This document shows positions 16,935-24,785 of a stretch of DNA of 64,000 nt, piece by piece. This stretch comes from Rhodopseudomonas_A sp036404135 (GTDB lineage: Bacteria; Pseudomonadota; Alphaproteobacteria; Rhizobiales; Xanthobacteraceae), in contig NZ_DASWPE010000089.1 of the NCBI RefSeq assembly GCF_036404135.1, positions 1 to 64,000 on the forward strand. The letters are read 5' to 3'. The first letter of the stretch is position 1. Every line of letters starts with the position of its first letter. The position numbers and the translations under genes were made by a program. The notes beneath the pieces were generated by a model. It worked only from the letters and a program-made list of their open reading frames with translations, was not told where the DNA came from and did no database searches.

Positions 16935-17765
16935 GTGCAACACGCATTGGAGCTGCGCGCAGTGTCGCTGCGCTTCGGCGGGGTCCGGGCGCTGACCGAT
17001 GTCAGCTTCGCGGTCGGCGACGGCGAGTTGTTCTCAATCATCGGCCCGAACGGCGCCGGCAAGACCTCGATCGTCAATTGCATCTCCGGCCGTTACCGCC
17101 CGACCGAGGGCCAGCTCTTCTATCATGGCCGCGACATCACCGCGCTGAAGCCCAACGCCCGCGCTTCGCTCGGCATCGGCCGCACCTTCCAGAATCTGGC
17201 GCTGTTCCACCATATGAGCGTGCTCGACAACATCATGGTCGGCCGCCACCATCTGTTGAAAAACAACTTCATCACCTGCTCCTTGTACTGGCTGACCGGC
17301 GCGCGGCAGGAAGAGCTCGAGCATCGCCGCAAGGTCGAGGAGATCATCGACTTCCTCGACCTGCAGAGCGTGCGCAAGGCCACCGCCGGCACCCTGCCCT
17401 ACGGCCTACGCAAGCGCGTCGAACTCGCCCGCGCGATGGCGCTCGAGCCGCGGCTGATCCTGCTCGACGAGCCGATGGCCGGGATGAACTTCGAAGAGAA
17501 GGAGGACATGGCGCGCTACATCGTCGACCTCAACGAAGAATACGGCATGACGGTGATGATGATCGAGCACGACATGGGCGTGGTGATGGACATCTCGCAT
17601 AAGGTGATGGTGCTGGATTTCGGCCGCAAGATCGCCGAGGGCGAGCCGGCCGCGGTGCTCGCCGACAGCCACGTCAAGCGCGCTTATCTCGGCGAAGAGG
17701 ACGAGCTATTGGTCGATCCCGACGATCCGCCGGCGGTCGCCGAAACCACGGAGACCGCGGCATGA
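16935..17765 (+). CDS. Liv-type ABC importer ATPase (LivG-like), second set
   Basis: A 276-residue ATPase starting at a GTG behind GGGGAGGGA; the nearby ATG at 16931 is in another frame. Walker A is GPNGAGKTS, Walker B LILLDEPMAGMN, the signature LPYGLRKRVELARAM, and the switch His is in MIEHDMGVVMD. It has the long LivG insert with HHLLKNNF. The tail after AYLGEEDE is acidic and Pro-rich (VDPDDPPAVAETTE), longer than usual. First gene of a set ordered ATPase, acyl-CoA ligase, permease, permease, binding protein, ATPase; the ligase points to a carboxylic-acid substrate rather than an amino acid. Confidence 0.93.
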   Translation: MQHALELRAVSLRFGGVRALTDVSFAVGDGELFSIIGPNGAGKTSIVNCISGRYRPTEGQLFYHGRDITALKPNARASLGIGRTFQNLALFHHMSVLDNIMVGRHHLLKNNFITCSLYWLTGARQEELEHRRKVEEIIDFLDLQSVRKATAGTLPYGLRKRVELARAMALEPRLILLDEPMAGMNFEEKEDMARYIVDLNEEYGMTVMMIEHDMGVVMDISHKVMVLDFGRKIAEGEPAAVLADSHVKRAYLGEEDELLVDPDDPPAVAETTETAA

Positions 17766-18421
17766 TGGACTATGCGGGTCGGGTCGCGCAGGCCGACACT
17801 TACCCGAAGCTATTGCGGCTCAACGCCAGCGAGCACGGCGCCGAGATCGCGCTGCGCGAAAAGGATTTTGGGCTGTGGCGCGAAATCTCCTGGGCCGACT
17901 ATCAGGAGCGGGTGCGGAATTTCGCGCTCGGCATGCGCGAGCTCGGCGTCAAGCGCGGCGACGTCATCGGCGAGACCGTGGTGCTCGGCGCCGGCCGTGA
18001 TCAGCTCGCCGCGATGATCTGCATCCGGTTTTCGATCATCTCGAAATGGGCCGAGAAGAAGCGGATCTCCTTCACCACCTACACCGACCTCGCTTCGCGG
18101 CCGGAGGTCTACGCGCTGTTGCGCAAGGAGGTCGAAGCGGTCAACGCCACGCTGCCGCCGGCGCAGCGGATCGGCAAGTTCTTGCTGCTGTACAAGGAGC
18201 TCGACGCCGACGACGGCGAACTGACCCGCACCCGCAAGGTGCGCCGCAGCGTGATCAACGAGAAATACGCCGACATCATCGCAGGGATTTACGGCGGCGC
18301 GCCGGAAATTGCGGTCGACACGATGATCCAGTTCCAGGACGGCACCACGCAACGCATCCGCACCCGGCTCACGGTGGTCGATCTTGCGCGCGACGTGGTG
18401 GCGATGGAGGCGGCGGAATGA
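17762..18421 (+). pseudogene. Internally deleted acyl-CoA synthetase (AMP-binding) remnant
   Basis: A 219-residue frame, against about 640 for full-length relatives of the long-chain acyl-CoA ligase family. Residues 1-72 match the family N-terminus (TYPKLLRLNASEHG, GLWREISWADYQ, LGVKRGDVIG). From about residue 73 the sequence is the extreme C-terminal region (VVLGAGRDQLAAMIC, NEKYADIIAGIYGG, MIQFQDGTTQRIR). The whole AMP-binding core, including the P-loop-like TSGTT motif and the acyl pocket, is missing. The junction lies near 17967-17978 and is in frame, so a short fusion protein can still be made. ATGA overlap with the upstream ATPase is preserved. It cannot be an active ligase; activity for the imported acid would have to come from another gene. 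Confidence 0.85.
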
Positions 18422-18463
18422 ACGGGGCCTTGGTTTTAACCACCGAAGCCAGCCGCGGGCGCC

Positions 18464-18528
18464 ACCTCTCCCCGCTTGCGGGGAGAGGTCGATCGGCGAA
18501 GCGCAGCGAAGCCGGTCGGGTGAGGGGG
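18464..18528 (+). repeat. Palindromic repeat unit, copy 1
   Basis: Starts with a 12-base perfect stem and TT loop (ACCTCTCCCCGC / GCGGGGAGAGGT). It continues with a less regular inverted segment and ends in CGGGTGAGGGGG. It lies just downstream of the truncated ligase gene, in the orientation called forward here. Confidence 0.85.
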
Positions 18529-18636
18529 CGCCAATTGCGACAACGCGGCCATGATGGGTTGCAGCAGAGGGGCGACATTCCGCTCGGCTCCGATCAGGAA
18601 TATCGCATTGCCGCTAACACTACCCAGGGAGACACG

Positions 18637-18715
18637 CCCCCTCACCCGGCCCGATGCCGACGATGCTGCGCATCGCCGGCCCCGCGCCGACCTCTCCCCG
18701 CAAGCGGGGAGAGGT
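18637..18715 (-). repeat. Palindromic repeat unit, copy 2 (inverted)
   Basis: Same architecture as copy 1 but reversed: CCCCCTCACCCGG at its left, an inner inverted repeat around CCGATGCCGACGATGCTGCG, then the hairpin ACCTCTCCCCGC-AA-GCGGGGAGAGGT at 18690-18715. Copies 1 and 2 form an outward-facing inverted pair around about 110 bases with no gene. Confidence 0.83.
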
Positions 18716-18787
18716 TCGTTGAACCTCAGCAGTCTCTTGTCTCCACCGCGCTTGGGGAAAGACAGCCCGGAGCGCCGCAGCAAGTTC

Positions 18788-18843
18788 ACCTCTCCCCGCT
18801 TGCGGGGAGAGGTCGGATCGCGTCAGCGATCCGGGTGAGGGGG
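18788..18843 (+). repeat. Palindromic repeat unit, copy 3 (left flank of DUF559 gene)
   Basis: Hairpin ACCTCTCCCCGC-TT-GCGGGGAGAGGT at 18788-18813, then GGATCGC-GTCA-GCGATCC and CGGGTGAGGGGG. The stop codon and last codons of the DUF559 gene on the other strand lie inside this unit. Confidence 0.87.
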
Positions 18844-19188
18844 TGCTTCGGCAAGGGCGGCGGCGATGGTTTCCAATACGCCGTTTATATTGCCCAGCAC
18901 GTCGTTGTTCCAGAACCGCAGCAAGCGATAATTGTGCGCTCGCAACCATTGATCGCGGCGAATGTCGCGCGCGTTATCGGCGTGCTGCCCGCCGTCGATC
19001 TCGATAATCAGTCGCCGTTCGCGGCAGATCAGATCCACGGTATAAGGACCGACCGGCTCCTGGCGGACGAATTTGTGGCCATCCAGCGCACGCGCGCGAA
19101 GCCGATGCCACAACGCGTTCTCGGCCTCGGTCGCCGCGCGTCGCAGCCGCCTGGCACGCGCGGTTTGAACGTCCTTAGCTTCTCGCAT
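18823..19188 (-). CDS. DUF559 (endonuclease-fold, Vsr-like) protein
   Basis: A 121-residue protein of the DUF559 family, related in fold to very-short-patch-repair and restriction endonucleases. Recognisable segments are ARRLRRAATEAENALWHRLRAR, HKFVRQEPVGPYTVDLICRERRLIIEIDGGQH (Asp of VDL, Glu-x-Asp of IEIDG) and LRAHNYRLLRFWNNDVL. The residues expected of the PD-(D/E)xK-like core are present. The start chosen is MREAKDVQTARAR at 19188; the longer reading begins inside a repeat. Its C-terminal PPHPDR is encoded by repeat copy 3, and repeat copy 4 lies just upstream, so gene plus inverted repeats look like one cassette inserted between the ligase remnant and the permease. Opposite in strand to the surrounding importer genes. 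Confidence 0.86.
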   Translation of the reverse strand: MREAKDVQTARARRLRRAATEAENALWHRLRARALDGHKFVRQEPVGPYTVDLICRERRLIIEIDGGQHADNARDIRRDQWLRAHNYRLLRFWNNDVLGNINGVLETIAAALAEAPPHPDR

Positions 19189-19197
19189 GAGGAAACG

Positions 19198-19258
19198 CCC
19201 CCTCACCCGGATCACCGCTGCGCGATGATCCGACCTCTCCCCGCAAGCGGGGAGAGGT
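19198..19258 (-). repeat. Palindromic repeat unit, copy 4 (right flank of DUF559 gene)
   Basis: Inverted relative to copy 3: CCCCCTCACCCGGATCA, an inner inverted repeat, then the hairpin ACCTCTCCCCGC-AA-GCGGGGAGAGGT at 19233-19258. It lies ten bases upstream of the DUF559 start and about 90 bases before the permease gene. Confidence 0.87.
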
Positions 19259-19346
19259 TAGCTCAGCACGCGTGGAAATACAGAAGCGTAAAGCTGCTTC
19301 AGACCATCAGCAATCCAACGTTCGGTCAGCCCGGAGCCTCGCCCGC

Positions 19347-20240
19347 ATGAACGCCCAGCTCCTGATCCAGCTCCTGGTCAACGGCCTGGTGGTCGGCACG
19401 CTATATGGCGTGGTGGCGATGAGTTTCGTGCTGATCTACAAGGCCACGCAGGTCGTCAATTTCGCGCAGGGCGAACTCTTGCTGATCGGCGCCTGGGTGT
19501 GCTGGACGCTGCTAACCAAATATCAGGTGCCGTTCTATCTCGGCATGCCAATCACGCTGGCCTTCATGTTCTGCTTCGGCATCGCAGTGCAGGTCGTGAT
19601 CCTGCGGCCGATGATCGGCGAGCCGATCATCTCGGTGATCATGGTGACGATCGCGCTGTCCACGGTGTTTCAGGCGGCGCTGAAATGGATGTTTGGCGTC
19701 AGCCCGCAGCCGTTTCCGCGGGTGTTCGAAAGCCAGTCGGTCTCCTTCGCCGGATTACAGATCCAGACCGTCTACGTCATGAGCCTGGTGGTCTCGGTGG
19801 CGATGATGATCGGCATGGCGTGGTTCTTCAAGGTCTCGAAATACGGCCTGGCGATGCGCGCCACCGCGTTCAACCAGCAGGTCGCGCAGTCGCTCGGCAT
19901 TTCGGTGAAAAGCGTGTTCGCGATGGCCTGGGCGATCTCCGCCACCGTCTCGGCGGTCGCCGGCGTGGTGGTCGCGGTGGTCAACGGGGTGTCGTCGGGG
20001 CTGTCCAGCTACGGCATCAAGGTGTTCCCCGCGGCGATCCTCGGCGGGCTCGACAGCATCGGCGGCGCGGTGGTCGGCGGGCTGATCATCGGGCTTCTCG
20101 AAAACCTCGCGCAATATGTCGACAGCGAATATCTGCACTGGGGCAATCTCTACGAAGTGGCGCCGTTCTACGTGCTGATCATCATCCTGATGATCAAGCC
20201 TTATGGGCTGTTCGGCACACGTGACATCGAACGGATCTGA
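19347..20240 (+). CDS. Liv-type ABC importer permease (LivH-like), second set
   Basis: A 297-residue membrane permease with the LivH opening (LLVNGLVVGTLYGVVAMSFVLIY followed by VVNFAQGELLLIG), the coupling region SKYGLAMRATAFNQQVAQSLGI, and the family ending KPYGLFGTRDIERI. About eight membrane helices. The start is the ATG at 19347, which places the first helix at residue 10; a longer reading would take in the repeat-derived sequence. It is separated from the ligase remnant by the 0.9-kb repeat/DUF559 insertion, which may affect transcriptional read-through from the ATPase gene. Confidence 0.92.
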   Translation: MNAQLLIQLLVNGLVVGTLYGVVAMSFVLIYKATQVVNFAQGELLLIGAWVCWTLLTKYQVPFYLGMPITLAFMFCFGIAVQVVILRPMIGEPIISVIMVTIALSTVFQAALKWMFGVSPQPFPRVFESQSVSFAGLQIQTVYVMSLVVSVAMMIGMAWFFKVSKYGLAMRATAFNQQVAQSLGISVKSVFAMAWAISATVSAVAGVVVAVVNGVSSGLSSYGIKVFPAAILGGLDSIGGAVVGGLIIGLLENLAQYVDSEYLHWGNLYEVAPFYVLIIILMIKPYGLFGTRDIERI

Positions 20241-20245
20241 TCCTT

Positions 20246-21319
20246 ATGGCTTCTCCCTCGATCATTCCCGCCGGCGATTTCCGCACCTCTTACGCCGCCG
20301 ACACCACGATTTTCCCGACCCCGATGAGCCGCAACGCCGCGCTTCTCGGAATCGTGCTGGTGTGCTTTGCGCCGATGCTGCTCTCGGAATATTGGCTCAG
20401 CATCCTGATCCAGATCGGCATCTACGGCATCGCGGCACTCGGGCTGAACATCCTGGTCGGCTTCACCGGGCAGATTTCGATCGGCCACGCCGCGTTCTTC
20501 CTGCTCGGCGCCTTCACCTCGGCCTATCTCTCCAACACTCTGCCGATCCCGGTGTTCTTCGCGATTCCACTATCCGGCGTGATCACTGCATTGGTCGGGT
20601 TGGTGTTCGGCCTGCCGGCGGCGCGGCTGAAGGGGCTGTATCTGGTCATCGCCACGCTGGCGGCGCAATATATTCTGCTGGATTTCTTCTCGCGCGCCGA
20701 ATGGTTCTCCGGCGGCTCGGTGCCGGCGATGGCGCAGCCGTTCTCGATCTTCGGCTACGTGCTGCGCGGCGACCGGCAATATTTCTACGTCGTGCTGGCC
20801 TATGTGCTGGCGAGCTATCTGCTGGTCACCAATCTGATGCGCAGCCGCGACGGCCGCGCGCTGGTGGCGGTGCGCGACCATTATCTCTCCGCCGAAATCA
20901 TGGGCATCAACCTCACCAAATATCGCACGCTGTCGTTCGGGCTCGCCGCCTTCTTCGCCGGCATTGCGGGGGCGCTCTACGCGCATTACCAGCTCGTCGT
21001 CTCCAACGAGGGCTTCGGCATCGAACGCTCGATCATCTTCCTCGCCATGGTGATCATCGGCGGCACCGGCTCGATCATGGGCAGCCTGATGGGCACCGCC
21101 TTCGTCGTCTTGCTGCCGGAATCGATGGAATGGATTTCCGCCGGTCTGAAAGGCGGCGCGATCGACCGCGCGCTGTCGCTCAACAACAACCTGACCTTCC
21201 TGCGCGAGATCGCGATCGGGCTGATCATCATCGCGTTCCTGATGTTCGAGCCGGATGGGCTCGCGCATCGCTGGCGGCAGATCAAGACCTATTGGAAACT
21301 CTACCCGTTCTCGCATTGA
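20246..21319 (+). CDS. Liv-type ABC importer permease (LivM-like), second set
   Basis: A 357-residue permease. A hydrophilic leader of about 30 residues (IPAGDFRTSYAADTTIFPTP) is followed by the LivM signature LGLNILVGFTGQISIGHAAFF, the coupling loop SRDGRALVAVRDHYLSAEIMGI, and the ending FEPDGLAHRWRQIKTYW. Five bases separate it from the LivH-like stop. All family features are present. The leader is longer than in many LivM proteins but is common in this ligase-linked importer subgroup as far as I recall. Confidence 0.92.
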   Translation: MASPSIIPAGDFRTSYAADTTIFPTPMSRNAALLGIVLVCFAPMLLSEYWLSILIQIGIYGIAALGLNILVGFTGQISIGHAAFFLLGAFTSAYLSNTLPIPVFFAIPLSGVITALVGLVFGLPAARLKGLYLVIATLAAQYILLDFFSRAEWFSGGSVPAMAQPFSIFGYVLRGDRQYFYVVLAYVLASYLLVTNLMRSRDGRALVAVRDHYLSAEIMGINLTKYRTLSFGLAAFFAGIAGALYAHYQLVVSNEGFGIERSIIFLAMVIIGGTGSIMGSLMGTAFVVLLPESMEWISAGLKGGAIDRALSLNNNLTFLREIAIGLIIIAFLMFEPDGLAHRWRQIKTYWKLYPFSH

Positions 21320-21369
21320 GGACGACCGACGCCAAGATACAATAAGAGAAAACCATCGGAGGAAACACC

Positions 21370-22650
21370 ATGACGATGAAATCCTTGTTGGGCGCAGCCT
21401 CGCTGGCGCTGTTGATCGGCAGCGCGGCGGCCGGCGCGCAGGCGCAGATCGCGATCGGCCACCTCGCCGATTATTCCGGCGGCACCTCCGACGTCGGCAC
21501 CCCCTACGGCCAGGGCGTCGCCGACACTTTCGCCTGGGTCAACAAGCACGGCGGCGTCGCCGGCAAGCAGCTCAACGTCGACACCAACGATTACGGCTAT
21601 CAGGTGCCGCGCGCGATCGCGCTGTACAAGAAATGGTCCGGCGGCGACAAGGTGGCGGCGATCATGGGCTGGGGCACCGCGGACACCGAGGCGCTGACCG
21701 GCTTCCTCGCCAACGACAAGATCCCCGACCTGTCGGGCTCCTACGCCGCGGCACTGACCGATCCCGTCGGCCTGAGCGGCAAGGCCAAGCCGGCGCCGTA
21801 TAATTTCTTCTACGGTCCGTCCTATTCCGACGCGCTGCGCGCCGAATTGAGCTGGGCCGCGGAGGACTGGAAGGCCAAGGGCAAGCCCGGCAAGCCGAAA
21901 TTCGTGCATATGGGCGCCAACCACCCCTACCCCAACGCGCCGAAGGCCGCCGGCGAAGCGATGGCGACCGAGCTCGGCTTCGAGGTGCTGCCGCCTTTGG
22001 TGTTCGCGCTGTCGCCGGGCGATTACAGCGCGCAATGCCTCAGCCTGAAAAGCGCCGGCGCCAACTACGCCTATCTCGGCAACACCGCGGCCTCCAACAT
22101 CTCGGTGATGAAGGCCTGCAAGGCCGCCGGGGTCGACGTGCAGTTCATGAGCAATGTCTGGGGCATGGACGAGAACGCCGCGAAGACCGCTGGCGACGCC
22201 GCCGACGGCGTGATCTTCCCGCTGCGCACCGCGGTCGGCTGGGGCGGCGACGCGCCCGGCATCAAGACCGTGCAGGAGATCTCCAGGATCTCCGACCCGA
22301 CCGGCAACGTCTATCGGCCGGTGCATTACCTCGCCGGGATCTGCAGCGCGCTGTACATGAAGGAGGCGCTGGACTGGGCCGCGGCGAATGGCGGTGCCAC
22401 CGGCGAGAACGTCGCCAAGGGATTCTATCAGAAGAAGGACTGGGTGCCGGCCGGGATGGAAGGCGTATGCAATCCCTCGACCTGGACCGACAAGGACCAC
22501 CGCGGCACGCTGACTGTGAACCTGTATCGCTCTCGCGTCTCGGGGCCGACCGATGGCGACCTCAACGATCTGATCAAGAAGGGCACCGTGAAGCTCGAAA
22601 AAGTCACGACCATCGACCTGCCGCGCAAAGCGGAATGGGCGGGGTGGTGA
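21370..22650 (+). CDS. Liv-type ABC importer substrate-binding protein, second set
   Basis: A 426-residue periplasmic binding protein with a Sec signal (SLLGAASLALLIGSAAAGAQA, cleavage before QIAIG). The mature part starts IAIGHLADYSGGTSDVG, contains IMGWGTADTEALTGFL, VHMGANHPYPNAPKAAGEAM and SNVWGMDENA, and ends in a long aromatic C-terminal region with YMKEALDWAAANGG. GGAGG precedes the ATG. It is quite different from the first binding protein, supporting a different ligand; together with the ligase remnant, a fatty or aromatic acid is plausible but unproven. Confidence 0.9.
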   Translation: MTMKSLLGAASLALLIGSAAAGAQAQIAIGHLADYSGGTSDVGTPYGQGVADTFAWVNKHGGVAGKQLNVDTNDYGYQVPRAIALYKKWSGGDKVAAIMGWGTADTEALTGFLANDKIPDLSGSYAAALTDPVGLSGKAKPAPYNFFYGPSYSDALRAELSWAAEDWKAKGKPGKPKFVHMGANHPYPNAPKAAGEAMATELGFEVLPPLVFALSPGDYSAQCLSLKSAGANYAYLGNTAASNISVMKACKAAGVDVQFMSNVWGMDENAAKTAGDAADGVIFPLRTAVGWGGDAPGIKTVQEISRISDPTGNVYRPVHYLAGICSALYMKEALDWAAANGGATGENVAKGFYQKKDWVPAGMEGVCNPSTWTDKDHRGTLTVNLYRSRVSGPTDGDLNDLIKKGTVKLEKVTTIDLPRKAEWAGW

Positions 22651-22687
22651 TTGAAAACTGCTTACTTTAGCGAAGCCGACAATGGCT

Positions 22688-22766
22688 CCCTCCCCCTTGC
22701 GGGGAGGGTCGGCCGGGCGACGACGATGCGCAGCATCGTCGAAAGCGGAGGCCGGGGTTGGGGGTG
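22688..22766 (+). repeat. Palindromic repeat unit, variant copy 5
   Basis: A CCCTCCCC/GGGGAGGG hairpin, then an inner perfect inverted repeat CGACGATGC-GCA-GCATCGTCG (22720-22740) and a GGGTTGGGGGTG end. Same layout as copies 1-4 with a diverged core. It begins 37 bases after the binding-protein stop. Confidence 0.8.
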
Positions 22767-22789
22767 CCGTAAGCACTGTGACAATTGCA

Positions 22790-22848
22790 ACCCCCACCCG
22801 ACCCGGCTTCGCTTCGCTCGCCGGGCCAGCCTCCCCGCAAGGGGAGGG
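22790..22848 (-). repeat. Palindromic repeat unit, variant copy 6 (inverted)
   Basis: Inverted partner of copy 5: ACCCCCACCCGACCCGGC, an inner CGCTTCGCTCG stretch, then CCTCCCC-GCAA-GGGGAGG. It ends about 15 bases before the Shine-Dalgarno GGAGG of the LivF-like gene, so the inverted pair fills the gap between the last two genes of this importer set. Confidence 0.8.
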
Positions 22849-22875
22849 AAAGAAGTCGCATCCGGAGGTTTCGCC

Positions 22876-23715
22876 GTGCAGACGATTGTGCAACCAGACA
22901 TCCATCCCGCTCCCACTGTGGCCATCGCCCCCCTCCTCAGCGTCAAGAACATCGAGGTGGTGTATGACGACGTCATCCTGGTGCTGCGCGGGCTGAGCCT
23001 GGAAGTGCCGCAGGGCGCCATCGTGGCGCTGCTCGGCGCCAACGGCGCCGGCAAATCCACCACGCTGAAGGCGATCTCCGGCCTGTTGAAGACCGAGGAC
23101 GGCGAGGTCACGCGCGGCGAGATCGTGTTCGACGGCGCGCGGATCGACGGCATCGATCCCGACAGAATCGTGCGCCGCGGCATCTTCCAGGTGATGGAGG
23201 GCCGCCGCATCATCTCCGACATGACCTCGCTGGAAAATCTGCGGCTCGGCGCCTTCACCCGCAACGACAATGGGATCGGCGCCGACATCGAGATGGTCTA
23301 TAATTACTTCCCGCGGCTGAAGGAGCGCACCGGCCTTGCCGGCTATCTCTCCGGCGGCGAGCAGCAGATGCTGGCGATCGGCCGGGCGCTGATGGCGCGG
23401 CCGAAGATGATCCTGATGGATGAGCCTTCGATGGGGCTGTCGCCGCTCTTGGTCAAGGAAGTCTTTGCGATCATCAAGCAGATCAACCGCGACCTCGGCG
23501 TCACCATCCTGCTGGTCGAACAGAACGCCCGCGCGGCGCTGTCGGTGGCGAGCCACGGCTACATCATGGAACAGGGCAAGGTAGTACTCGACGGCTCGGC
23601 CGATGAGTTGCGCGACAATGAGGACGTCAAGGAATTCTATCTCGGCGGCGCCGGCGACCAGCGCAAGAGCTTCAAGAATCTCAAGAGCTTCAAGCGTCGG
23701 AAGCGCTGGCTATAG
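22876..23715 (+). CDS. Liv-type ABC importer ATPase (LivF-like), second set
   Basis: A 279-residue ATPase. Walker A LLGANGAGKSTTLKAI is intact (contrast the LivF of the first set), the signature is LSGGEQQMLAIGRALM, and Walker B is MILMDEPSMGLSP with VEQNARAAL following. The GTG start at 22876 has GGAGG eight bases upstream; reading further back runs through the repeat pair and is not coding. The C-terminal tail is basic (GDQRKSFKNLKSFKRRKRW), longer than typical LivF. Last gene of the set. Confidence 0.92.
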   Translation: MQTIVQPDIHPAPTVAIAPLLSVKNIEVVYDDVILVLRGLSLEVPQGAIVALLGANGAGKSTTLKAISGLLKTEDGEVTRGEIVFDGARIDGIDPDRIVRRGIFQVMEGRRIISDMTSLENLRLGAFTRNDNGIGADIEMVYNYFPRLKERTGLAGYLSGGEQQMLAIGRALMARPKMILMDEPSMGLSPLLVKEVFAIIKQINRDLGVTILLVEQNARAALSVASHGYIMEQGKVVLDGSADELRDNEDVKEFYLGGAGDQRKSFKNLKSFKRRKRWL

Positions 23716-23819
23716 GCGGGCTGATCGGCTGGTAGTGGGCGCGTATCAATACCCGCGTTAAGCGCGCGTTAACCATAATTATGCAGGCTTCAACCGGGTT
23801 GACTCTCCAGGAGATGGCC

Positions 23820-23954
23820 ATGCGTCCGTCAACGGAAGTACTCAGATTGCTCGCCATTCCCCTAGCTATGGCTGCGTTTCTTTTTGCCGCTGCGGTGTCC
23901 GGCGGGATGACATTGCGCGCCGCCGCGCCGGTGCAGATCGCGTTCGCATTTTGA
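23820..23954 (+). CDS. Very small hydrophobic protein, hypothetical
   Basis: A 44-codon frame, MRPSTEVLRLLAIPLAMAAF followed by LFAAAVSGGMTLRAAAP, with one hydrophobic segment that could be a membrane anchor or signal peptide. AGGAG lies six bases before the ATG at 23820 (a second in-frame ATG at 23814 is too close to it). The upstream 60 bases are relatively AT-rich, as a promoter would be. No homologue is known to me. The good ribosome site is the main support. Confidence 0.5.
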   Translation: MRPSTEVLRLLAIPLAMAAFLFAAAVSGGMTLRAAAPVQIAFAF

Positions 23955-24043
23955 GCGGACTATCCGCGAAGGCCGGATGCGACATCCCTCGTCATCCGGC
24001 CTGTCGGCGCGCCGAAGGCCCGGCTGGTGACAGCCCGGAATGT

Positions 24044-24379
24044 TCAGGATGCGATTTTCGTCCAGGCCAGCGCCAGCTTGATGTCGTTGACGATGTCGGG
24101 GTCGCACCAGAAAGCGATGGAGATGAGAAAAAACCAGAAGCTGATCGGCTCAATGAACCGCCGCCAGGTATTGAACAGCGACGCGAACAGGCAGATGACG
24201 CCGACGAAAACCCCCTTGGCAAGCGACCCGCTAAGCACGGCAACGGTAAACGCGCTCATGATCGCGGCGACCGGCGCCTTCGCAAGAGCCCTGGCATTCT
24301 CAAATATCAACTTTGCGAACGCCTCGACGATCGCGCCGTCCTCGTTGACGTCATCTTCCACGTAGGTCGGGTCTGACAT
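24044..24379 (-). CDS. Small membrane protein, hypothetical
   Basis: A 111-residue protein with an acidic N-terminus (SDPTYVEDDVNEDGAIVEAF) and two or three hydrophobic segments (APVAAIMSAFTVAVLSG, VFVGVICLFASLF and SFWFFLISIAFW), so probably an inner-membrane protein with the acidic end in the cytoplasm. I do not recognise the family. It stands alone, convergent with the small frame at 23820 and divergent from the secretion genes. Codon choice is ordinary but GC is somewhat lower than the neighbours. Confidence 0.62.
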   Translation of the reverse strand: MSDPTYVEDDVNEDGAIVEAFAKLIFENARALAKAPVAAIMSAFTVAVLSGSLAKGVFVGVICLFASLFNTWRRFIEPISFWFFLISIAFWCDPDIVNDIKLALAWTKIAS

Positions 24380-24785
24380 AGAAACTTATCCTAAGTTCGC
24401 TAGCGCACAATACTCCGGTGATTCAGGTGTTGGCCCGACAATGATCAAACGACAATGATCCAAGGCCCGACGTCGACAAAAACCTTCGACAATCTTTAAA
24501 CATGAATGATTGCAGGTACCTACCGGGTGATTCGGCCGACGGCGTGCTACGTGGGGAATTTAACACATCCGACTGCCGCGACAAGGCCGCAGGGCACCGC
24601 GCGGCGGCGCTGCGACAGGCCAATAGTTCAACATCAGCGGCCCGGCGGTCGGCAGAAGGCGCCGCCCCGCGAAGGGACTTGGCTTTATTGCCGGATGCGC
24701 TAGCTTTCAGCATCGTTCGTTCGACCATGGATTGACTGGCAGCAATTTCTTTTTCCATTTGATCACGTCCGAATGGCCGCGAAAC
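24380..24785. other. Intergenic region upstream of the secretion operon
   Basis: 406 bases between divergent genes. Short frames exist on both strands but none has a ribosome site plus a recognisable protein. Lower GC than the flanks at 24380-24540. It probably holds the promoters of the small membrane protein and of the type I secretion operon; no specific sites can be assigned. Confidence 0.5.

Noticed and set aside
18418..18530. Short frame starting at the ATGA overlap with the ligase remnant
   Set aside because: It quickly enters the palindromic repeat and has no recognisable protein; the real next importer gene begins at 19347.
18046..19350. Long plus-strand frame of about 434 codons through the repeat region
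   Set aside because: It starts inside the ligase remnant in another frame, runs through palindromic repeats and is antisense to the DUF559 gene, whose motifs are clear. The composition is repeat-derived (LSPLAGRGR).
22651..22875. Extension of the second LivF upstream through the repeat pair
   Set aside because: The extra residues come from the palindromes (PLAGRVGRATT) and the GTG at 22876 has a good ribosome site.
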